A stretch of 64,000 nt of DNA, taken from positions 8,944,874-9,008,873 of the forward strand of contig NC_079138.1 of the NCBI RefSeq assembly GCF_945859705.1. Direction: 5' to 3'. A program made the position numbers and the translations under genes. The stretch's first letter is position 1. Every line of letters starts with the position of its first letter. The stretch is from Episyrphus balteatus. Its lineage: Eukaryota; Arthropoda; Insecta; Diptera; Syrphidae. Below are positions 54,896-64,000 of the stretch, in pieces. The notes beneath the pieces were generated by a model. The model ran no database searches. It saw nothing but the letters and a program-made list of their open reading frames with translations, and was not told the origin of the DNA.

Positions 54896-55443
54896 GTGGG
54901 AAGCGATTCTCTAATTTTCGGAACTGATGCCAACGCAATTTCATCCGCGTGGTTCTCAAAAATGAGGGGACATTCTTCCGAATCTCGTAAAATTAGCAGG
55001 GGAGTTGAGCTAACGGAGTGGATGGTTGAAAGAAATGTGTACAGCATCAATCAACCGAGCGAGCTGTACACATTTCATAGTACAAATGGGAAGAGTGACA
55101 TCGACGTGACACTGGTGAATGGTGCAGCAGACAGCTCGTTCAGCTTTCACTGGACAATTCTCGGGGGAAGAGGGGTGAGTAACCACAACAAAGTTATCGT
55201 TGAGATTACTCCCCTTACCGAAACTCGGGGTGTCCTGGGGGATCTGAATGAGAGGCGCTGGCAACTGAACAATGTCAATTGGACGTTGTATCAGGAGCTA
55301 ATCAAAGCCAGACTTGAGTCAATGCCACTCAGTGTGTTTGAGGATTTAAGCATCGATGTTAAACTCGTTCGCTTAAATGAGTGTGTGTGGGATGATAACG
55401 ATCTTCTCTTTCGGAAATTTCGTAAGGAAAACCTTTCAGCGAC
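54896..55443 (+). pseudogene. R1 ORF2 endonuclease second part, fused to segment H (third copy)
   Basis: As 7514-8038 but retaining the 24 bp after 'NNVNWT' (LYQELIKARLE), so the frame runs on through 'VFEDLSIDVKL' to 'FRKENL' and into segment H. It is thus the less derived form of this fusion. Confidence 0.8.
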
Positions 55444-57711
55444 TAATGGCCCATTTAGGCAAAAGTGTTTGCAATATTCATTCTTCGGGTGGGTCTATAA
55501 TGAAAAACTTTTAGATCACTGGATTCAAAAATGTTTGGAGCTCGAGTATTTGAAAAAAATTTCAATTTAGGTTATTGGTGTGCCTTATAGAGCAAGTCAA
55601 AGTTAATAATTCTTTTATTATGAAAAAAAAATCTGTTTTTTATTTTTTTTTCTTAGCTTCTAAAACGTTTTGATTTTTATTTTTTTCAAATGCTATGGTA
55701 ATTATTTAAACCAAAATTAAAAAAAAAAAAAGTAAAAAATTATTATTTAATTGTTTAATTTAATGTTTTTTGAAACACTGTTTTTTGCACACTTTTTCGA
55801 CTTCAAATTGCATAGCTGATTCAAAATCCTTATATATTTCTTAATAAAAATCCAAAAGCTCAGCTGCGTCCTTTTGCATTCAACTGAGCTAGAGCGATTT
55901 GATTTGATAAGGTCAGTCATTTTTTCTACATTTTTTTTTCATGTGTGAAAATCAAATCTTGGAAAATTAGAGTTCTTTGTTTTGTGTGTGGTGGATTTCA
56001 ATAACATGATTTTTTATTTAAAAGGAAAAACATATTTTATGTATATTTATTACCTAATTTTGTTTGAAAGGGTTTTATAGCTAATTTCTTTTAAACCTCT
56101 TATACAACTTTTAATTAATTATGCATTTATTGTTGGGAAGATATCATTAAATTCCATTCAAGTACTTTAATTAATAAGTGTTTTTTACCGGATTTAAGAA
56201 TTTTCTAATATTTTAATATAAAATAAACAAATAGTTTTCATGGGATGTCATAAAATTATAAGTAATAAAAGGATTTGAATATTTTTTAGTGCTGGTATTT
56301 ATTTTTAAGGTATAAAAAGATGAAACACTTAGATGAAATTATCATTTAAAGTTTTAAAGAGCAGTCGCATAGTTGAAAAAAAATATTTAAAATGGATACA
56401 TCGCATAACAATTTGTTTGATGATTGACGGAAATTTTTTAAACGAATTGACAGAAACAAAGTCTACGCGGTCATGTCCGATATTCAGAAGGACACAGAAA
56501 AGCTTCAACAATCATGATGAATCAAATGAGGATGAACATAACTTCCAATATGGAATATCTCCACTGCATGCTAGAATCAGATGCATGGAATTTATTTTGA
56601 AACTTGCGTATACCCTTCGATAAGAAGAACAAGATTCTCATGAATCTATTGGGAATAAGGAGATGGAAAAGAGAAGAAAACAAGCGATCCAAACGCGTTT
56701 TCGAGATGAGCTTTGACTTGATGTGGATAAACCAAAGCAAGGCTATGGAAATACTAATAATGGAAACACTTCAAGGAGAACAATTAGATGAAACGGCTCG
56801 AATAACTAGAGTCAATGGAGAAGTTATTATGATGCTGAAAATAATACCTACTGAATGTTTTGAATTGCAGGGAAGTGGTGAATGCAGTTAAATTTGGAGA
56901 CTATACTAAGAAAACAGCAGAGCTTCTAAAAAAAAGTATCCTGAAAAACTACTCACGCCTACTCTTCACAAAATATTGGTCCATAGTCAAAATATCATCG
57001 AATATCAATCACTTCTACTTGGAGAACTGTCAGAAGAAGCCCAGGAGTGCAAAATTAAAGACTACAAGAAGTACAGATAAAATACGTGCAAAGTTTTAAG
57101 GATTCGGCAGAATGAAGACCTATTTAACATGCTTGCAAAATAATTGGATACACTTATTTCTTCCTTAAGGCATGTAAGGAACCAAAAAGATCTGAAAGAG
57201 CAATACTCTCCAGAAATGATGAGTTTATTACAAATTACCCCGGACTTAGATGATAGTTTAAAAAAAAAACTAGTGTTTTTTATATGTCAATTTGTTACTT
57301 TTATCTTTTTCCACAGTTTGACTTCTAATATATTACTGAAATACATTATAAATGTACTCTTCTATACAGAAAAATAAAAAATTGCATACAAATAAAAAAA
57401 AAAAAATAAAAAAAATTCTCCCCACTGTTTCACTCGAATTGGTTCCTTTCCTTTTTCCCCACTGTGTCACTTAACTCAGATTACTTCAGAAATTGATTTT
57501 TGACGATTGTATATCAAAATACCATTATGTTTACAACCTTATCTAAAACTTCTTACTTTAACACCAAATTCTGAAACACCCTGTAAAGTTTTTTTTTTGA
57601 AACTCACAATTTCCATAGCCTTGGAAATTTCCTTCAAGATACAAATTTGTGGCGATATCTTTATTTGTTTAGAAGATATTAATTTTGCAAGCAAAAAAGT
57701 CAAAACGGGCC
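55444..57711 (+). pseudogene. Segment H copy 5 with arthropod protein pseudogene
   Basis: AT-rich part 55444-56490, the pseudogene about 56494-57265 ('GISPLHARIR', 'GNTNNGNTSRR', 'TLHKILVHSQN' blocks), then AT-rich DNA to the R1 fragment. Same lesions as the other copies. Confidence 0.5.
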
Positions 57712-57977
57712 ACTCTGAGGCGTCTGATGGAAATTTTTCCGAACTAAGGACAGAATTTAGGCGGAAAACGGCTGAATATAAGCAAATGTTATATTCAGCC
57801 AAGGAAGAAAATTGGCGGTCTTTCGCGGTTTATCGCATTTGCAGGGAAGGAAAGTTTCTTCGATAGGTAGCATTAAAAAGGGAAGTGTGACCCATACTAC
57901 TTGGGATAATTGTGTTGGGGCGTTGATGAGGTCCTTTTTTCCTAGATCGCCTACAAGAATAGATCCATCAGAGAGAC
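57712..57977 (+). mobile_element. R1 ORF2 fragment (fifth unit)
   Basis: Same fragment and end point as 759-1024; shares CGCCTACAAG with the unit-2 copy at 10311. Confidence 0.8.
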
Positions 57978-58475
57978 CTTCCCTATTTACATTTACTCAG
58001 TTCAGTTTTGTATCTCGTGGCGGACGGTTGTCTTTGCTCCGATAAAATTGAATTTGTTGTCGTGATTGTTGCTTGTTGGTGGTTGTCGGTTTTTCCGAAG
58101 AAAGGTTTAGAGTCGGTATATTTTATTACGGATCAGTGAAGTTGTGCGCGTCCCTTATAAACAGGTATAAAATTATACCTGCTGTATTTTTGGTGCGGAA
58201 AAGATAATAAAAGTGGTGAAGTGCGAGGAATTAGCAAATTGCTGTTCCAGGAACACGAGTGCAGCTGGTGGCTATACAAATTTTAGAGCGTGGATTTGGG
58301 AAATTTTGTTTTCCAATTCCAGGAACTCATTTAAGTGGTTGGTGAGCGAATTTGTTGTTCTAGGAACACAAGTGCAGCTGTGTTGTTTTCGGTTTGTTCG
58401 GGAAATTGTGCGTTTATTGCTTCGTGCCGTGTACGTCCCTTTTTCGACGAATTGTTTTTCGATAGGTGAAGAAGG

Positions 58476-60214
58476 TTGGCCTTTGTGATGGAAAAGGACA
58501 ATAAAATGGTGTCGGTTTCTTCAGACTGCGACTCTGAAATTAATTTTTCAGGAGCGTCGTCGCAAATAAAAAATAAAAAAAAGAAGTCAAAAGATTCGCG
58601 AGTGTCAGACTTTTTAAAAAGCAGTGACAGTGACGGCAAGAGCGAAGATGCTCTAGAGGCTGAAAAGGCTCGGGAAGCCAGGAAGGCCAGAAAGGCAGCC
58701 TTGGCTGTAGCTGGTACTGCCAAAATCAGTGATGATGATGAATTTACTTTTAAACATCCTCTTCCAGTGTATATAGGGAAAAGTGTGTGTGAAGTGACTG
58801 AAGGAGAAATGGTGGAACAGAACGTGGAAGCCATGGAGGCGGAGGATATATCCCTTAAAAGAGCGAGAAAGAACTCCCTGGAGGGAAAAACTGACAAGAA
58901 GACAAAGACGGAAATGGACATGGAGTCATCTGCCACCACGGGGGTTGAAAAACCCGGCGATGTGGTGGAGGTGAAGTTGCCTGAACAAACTGCAGGCAAA
59001 GGTAAGGAAGTCTTTAAGTTTAATATTGAAAACAATATTGAGAAGTTAGTAAATGAAAGTAGGGAGGTTAAACAAGCAAAGGATAAGATAGGGCAACAGG
59101 ACTCATTAGGAGTCTAGGTCTGGGAGAATAGGTGTCATAAAAGACAAGATGGTAGGATTGATTGCAGAAAAAAAAAATAGATCCAGTTAGCATTGGGGAG
59201 ATCATCATAATTACGCATGATTATGAAAAACTAGTTTTTGAGATAGCATGCGAAAATGAGAGGTTGAGAGGGCGACTAGAGGAAATCAAGAAATTAAATG
59301 TAGACAGGAAACAAATGTCAGTCTTGACTGCAACCCCAATCCCAGCCCCTCGCAAAGGGAAAATTTCGGTACCCCAGATGCAAATCTGTGGCCCAACGGG
59401 ACCTTGGGTAAAGGTCCGGATGAGCCGGTTCCAACCCCCCAGAGGTTGTCTTATGCACAGAGGTTGATGCAGGTAGGGCCTTTGACCACTCCCCCGGTCA
59501 TCAAGGAGGCGAGGAAAACTTTTGCTTTGCAATTTAGTGCAAACGAAAAGAAAACTTCAAAGGAAGTTCAGAAGAAGGTTGCAGAGGAGATAGCTCCTGT
59601 TCTTCGCGTGCGTGTACACGCAATTGAGAAGAATAGTGCAGGATATAGAGTGCTATTCCCTACTAGTAGGGAAAGAGACTTAGCTATCAGAAATGATAAA
59701 ATTCAGAAGGAAGGCTTAACAGCTGAAATCAAGAAGGAAATAAGGCCGAGACTCATCATTAGGAGAGTCAACAGGATGATTACATCCACGGAATTTCTGG
59801 GGGAGCTTCACAAGCATAACCTAGAGGGCTTGAGAAGTCAAATTAATTACACCACCATGGGAGGAAAAGCTAGGGAGGGATGACACACTCAATGTCATCC
59901 TAGTGCAGCAAAAAAGTAACAGAGACTTTGAGAAACGTAGGTAGATGCTACATAAAGCACTATTCTTATAGGGTAGATGACCTTCCACTGGTCATGTCAT
60001 GCTTCAGATGTTTGTGCCTGGACTATGTCCAAAGCCACTGCAAAGTGAATAATGTAGGTGTTGTGGACTTGCGGGCCATTTTGCACGCAGATGTATGAGG
60101 GATGTTCATTGTAGGGATTGTGCCTTCAAAGGTTACCCGGCAGGTCACGATATGTTGACACTTAGATGTCCTCTATATAAGGCAGCGGTAAATAGGGCGG
60201 CTTCAAGAATCTTA
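58476..60214 (+). pseudogene. R1-A ORF1 pseudogene (copy E1)
   Basis: 213 open codons, the shared TAG near 59115, the middle block (59162-59467), the core block (59404-59883) and frame-split CCHC knuckles (about 60000-60110). An extra A in the run near 59168 is private to this copy. Confidence 0.8.
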
Positions 60215-60215
60215 A

Positions 60216-63200
60216 ATGGATTTACAAAATAACAACTCAGGTAAGGTCAGGATTGTTCAATTAAATTGTCAGGACGCATATAGGGCGATAATAGATGTTG
60301 GGGTCTTTTTGTGCAACGCCAAGTGTAGCTTTGCGCTGTTGCAGGAACCTTATGTTTCCAATGGAAGTGTAAGGGGACTGCCAGCTGCAAGCCGATCATT
60401 CACCAACAGGAGTAGCAGCGCTGCTGTTGTGGTGAATGATGTAAACATGGAAGCGTTGTTAGTGTTTGAAAGCGAGTATGGTCTGTGTGTATGTGTTGAA
60501 GGTGAGTTTGGTAGGATGTATCTTTGCAGTATTTATTGCAAATTTTCTGAGGAGATTCATCCTTATATAGGTTTCATGGATAGGGTGTTAGAGTTAGTGG
60601 GAAGCAATTCGCTAATTTTCGGAATTGATGCCAACACAATTTCATCAGCGTGTTTCTCAAAAATGAGGAGACATTCTTCCGAGTCCCGAAAAATTAGCAG
60701 GGGAGTTGAATTGATGGAGTGGATGGTTGAAATAAATGTGTACAGCATCAATCAACCGAGCGAGCTGTTCACATTTCATAGTACAAATGGGAAGAGTGAC
60801 ATTGACGTGACTCTGGTGAATGGTGCAGCGGACAGCTCATTCAGCTTTCACTGGACAATTCTCGAGGGAAGAGGGGTGAGTGACCACAACAAAGTTATCG
60901 TTGAGATTACTCCCCTTACCGAAACTCGGGGTGTCCTGGGGGATCTGAATGAGAGGCGCTGGCAACTGAACAATGTCAATTGGACATTCTATCAGGAGCA
61001 AATCAAAGCCAGACTTGAGTCAATGCCACTCAGTGTGTTTGAAGATTTAAGCATCGATGTTAAACTCGATCGCTTGAATGAATGTGTGTGGGATGTCAAC
61101 GATCTTCTCTTTCGGAGATTCCGCAAGGAAAACCTTAAGAGAATCAGTTGGTGGACATCAGAATTGAATGATGCTAGAAAGTTGTTGCGCAGATTTAGGA
61201 AGCGCTTTCAGCGAGCTAGGGCGTCTGACGAGAATTTTTCCGAACTTAGGGCAGATTTTAGGCGAAAAACGGCTGAATATAAACAATTGTTATATTCAGC
61301 CAAGGAAGAAAATTGGCGGATTTTCGCAGAAGAATATAGCGATGATCCTTGGGGAAAGGTCTATCACATCTGCAGGGGTAGGAAAGAATCTTCGATAGGT
61401 AGCCTAAAAGAGGGAAGTGTAACCCATATCTCTTGGGATAATTGTGCTGGGGCTTTGATGAGGTCCTTTTTCCCCAGATGTAGTTCAATAATAGCTCCAT
61501 CAGAGAGACCTTCTGTGGCTCCGGAGCTTGATATTGATGAGGTAGAGGAAGCAGTATACAGACTTAAGTCTAGGAAATCGCCAGGACTTGATGGACTGAC
61601 CGGGAAATGGTGAGAGCCATTTGGTCAGCAGTCCCTGAATACCTGTTCGTGATTTTTTCAGAGTGTGTTAGGGAAAATTATTTTCCGCTTCAGTTTAGAT
61701 GTGCGAAGGTTATTGTGTTGCTGTCAAACGAGTAGATCAGGTCTGATCCTCGATCTTATCGTGGCATCAGTCTCCTTCTAGTACTTGGTAAAGTTCTGGA
61801 GAGAGTCATGGTGAACAGACTAATGGAACACATACCTGAGCCATGTTCACTGCAGTTTGGCTTCACGCCAGGACGTAGTGTGGAGGATGCGTGGTTGCAT
61901 GTTATGGAGAGGGTGAAAGGCTCCAACAGCAAATATGTCCTTGGCATATTTGTTGACTTCAAGGGAGCCTTTGACTATCTTCAATGGGAAGCGGTCATTT
62001 CTAAAATAAGGGTAGTTGGCTGTGAAGAAGTAGACCTCTGGAAGAGCTACTTCTCTGACAGATAGTTGGAAGAAATAGGTGTAGAAGCATGCGTGTTGAG
62101 CGGGGCTGCCCACAGGGATCCATAGCAGGGCCCTTTATTTGGAACCTGATGATGGATTCTCTGTTGACAGTTCTCGCTAGTATGGAGAAAACAAGTTGTA
62201 TAGCATTTGCAGATGACTTGTTAATTTTGGTCGAAGACACTTCACGTGACGGAGTAGGGCGGCTTGGTAGTGTTGCAATGGCTAGAGTAATTGAATGGGT
62301 TATGATTGTGGGAGTGGATGTGTCAATGGAAAAGACGGCAACTATGTTGCTCAAAGGCAAGTTATCGCCTGGTCGTAATCCTATTGTCACATCCACTCTT
62401 GGTAATCTGAGATATGTTAAGGAAACTACATATCTTGGAATTGCCATGAGTGAGATAATGAACTTCGGCCCTCATCTTGTTCGAGTTAAGAAAAAGTTGA
62501 CGGCCGTCGTTCCGACTATAGAAGAATATTGAGAAAAGATTGGGGTCTTAGTAGGAAGGCAGCTCGTACTATATATGGTGGGCTTTTTGTTGCATGTGCA
62601 ACATTTGGTGCACCAGTATGGTACGAAACTGTTAAGAAGGTTGAGGGAAGGAAAAAGATCTTATCCTGTCAAAGGATAATGATCCATGGGATGCTACCAG
62701 TGTGTCGCACAATTTATACTGAAGCTATGCAAATCTTAGCTGGTGCTCCACCCCTTGACTTGGAGTTGATACGAATGGGTATCAACTACAAGTTGAAAAA
62801 AGGACTGGAACAGTCCTCTACGGACTGGGAAGAGTGCTCTGAATTCAGGATGTTGAATCTCAGAGATAGGAAAGAGAGTCTTAAGAATTGTGTTCTAAAT
62901 CGATGGCAACGTAATTGGGAAGATAGTGAACGCGGGAGAGCGACTTTTGAGTTTCTCCCTAGGGTCGAAGATGCTGTAAGGTGCTGCTTCCAAAATCTTG
63001 ATCTACACATGTGCTTCTTACTGACTGGTCATGGCTCCCTGAATGCATTTTTGCACCAGAGAACCTTGGCTGAGTCGCCTGATTGCATATGTGGCGAAAG
63101 AGAGGATTGGAAACATGTACTGGTAGGATGTCCATTATACTCTGTTGATAGGGATTTGCAGGCAATGGGCATTTCAATGCTCAATAATGATTGGGATTTT

Positions 63201-63293
63201 AGTCGCGTTCTCTTTGCTGAGCAAACTATAGAAACTTTTAGAGTATATGCAAACAGCATATTTACTAAACGTAGGGAATTGGCGCAGGCATAG
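60216..63293 (+). pseudogene. R1-A ORF2 (endonuclease + RT) with lesions (copy E1)
   Basis: 465 open codons, ended by loss of one G near 61603 (ACCGGGAAATGG against ACCGGGGAAATGG in copy D1). It shares with D1 the TAG (61733), the 'FSDR' deletion (about 62064) and the frameshift near 62523, but lacks D1's TAA. RT motif A 'GIFVDFKGAFD', motif B 'RGCPQGSIAGPF', motif C 'IAFADDLLILVED', a 254-codon open C-terminus (62529-63293) and the CCHC motif are visible. Confidence 0.9.
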
Positions 63294-64000
63294 AGGTCTA
63301 TCTCTGAACTGTAGGGTACTTGAACAAGCTGTGAATATAATGTGATACTACAATTTAATACTTTAATACTTTATACCTTATTACTTTTACTAATAACTTT
63401 TTTCTTATTTCTTTCTTTTAGCTTTTCTTTCCCGTTTTAACTTCATTCACAGCCTGTACGGCGTTTTTGCGATTGGTAGTCGTATTGACTTACTTCTTGT
63501 GTGCATTGTCCAAACTAAATATATCTCATTAGTGGAAGGCAATGCATGCACTGAGGTTGCCAGGCCGCGGGTATTTAAGGTACTCATCTGGTAGTAACCT
63601 TCACGGTTGCGAAGCTCGACCGGAGGCTATATTCTGGTACCACGGGAGACAGGAGCCCCTGGATCATTCAGATTTTCTGGTGTCTGACGCCAGTCGGTTT
63701 GATCCAGCTTGTCTTTGAGGTAGGCCCCCTAGTGGGAGCATCGTGGTGGCTGTAGTTTATTCTCAATTGCGAGAGCGAACGACTTCTAGCTGATCTGTTA
63801 CATCTTAGATCACTAGTTGTAAGAGGTGTAGATAGATCTCGGCCCGCAGCAAGGGTGTAAGTCATGCCTTAACATGCTAACTATGCTTCTGGGGTAGTAC
63901 TTGTACTACCTTGGGGTACAGGCCATTACTTTTCTTTGGCCCCGATATTGTGGGTAGGCCCACCGTGTGAATTAACGTGAAAACCAGGTGTTACACGTTA

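Larger units (their letters stand above)
57998..64000 (+). mobile_element. R1-A retrotransposon, nearly full length, runs off window (copy E1)
   Basis: 5'UTR 57998-58475, ORF1 58476-60214, ORF2 60216-63293, 3'UTR from 63294. The window ends inside the second terminal hairpin, about 18 bp before the R1 3' end seen in copy D1. Confidence 0.9.

Noticed and set aside
1..64000. CRISPR array, operon or other prokaryotic features
   Set aside because: The regular repeats are retrotransposon copies and microsatellites; the rDNA pieces are eukaryotic 28S and the elements are insect-type.

Overview
The window comes from an insect-type arthropod nuclear genome. It is non-coding heterochromatin of ribosomal-DNA origin. 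The evidence is R1-clade and R2-clade non-LTR retrotransposons, short pieces of a 28S rRNA gene in the correct positions around them, and a degenerate arthropod protein pseudogene. I cannot name the order or species. Every retrotransposon reading frame but one ORF1 is broken, so nothing here looks like a working host gene.

Layout. Five copies of a non-R1 'segment H' (about 2.2 kb, AT-rich, with one pseudogene) punctuate the window: 1-758, 8039-10310, 17749-20025, 23573-25717 and 55444-57711. Between them lie R1 copies in the same (+) orientation. Units 1-9552 and 9553-19264 are near-identical: R1-A 5' half, (AAAAT)n array, R1-B fragment, rearranged second R1, segment H. Unit 19265-24955 is a shorter form. 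Unit 24956-56952 is about 32 kb and is the complex part. A further unit starts at 56953, repeats the start of the 32-kb unit and runs off the end.

The 32-kb unit holds, in order: a nearly full-length R1-A (26004-32024); a second, diverged R1 carrying a hAT-type MITE (32039-34600); a 0.7-kb (AAAAT)n array; an internally deleted R2; a piece of 28S rDNA; a complete-length R2 (36685-40713) with a 29-A tail; 61 bp of 28S rDNA; a 5'-truncated R1 tail placed at the classical R1 site; an R1 copy (41362-46541); a 3.4-kb island of unrelated DNA; another R1 tail; and R1 copy 50580-53424 fused to the rearranged R1. Consecutive R1s are separated by TGTCCCTATTTACT, one base away from the 14-bp R1 target duplication of 28S rDNA. 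This marks a tandem R1 array that grew out of a ribosomal insertion.

The most exciting object is in the island: a 631-bp element (46908-47538) with a 13-bp target-site duplication, 166-bp perfect inverted arms and a 156-bp direct repeat. It carries two complete 75-nt type III hammerhead self-cleaving ribozyme motifs, one per strand, plus a decayed third. Its architecture resembles the LTR-like ends of Penelope-like elements or a retrozyme. The same island holds a Tourist-like MITE and a tRNA-like (SINE-like) stretch.

How the parts relate. R1 and R2 encode the endonuclease and reverse transcriptase used for target-primed insertion into 28S genes. Here the copies share identical disabling lesions, so they were multiplied by DNA-level duplication and recombination rather than by fresh retrotransposition.
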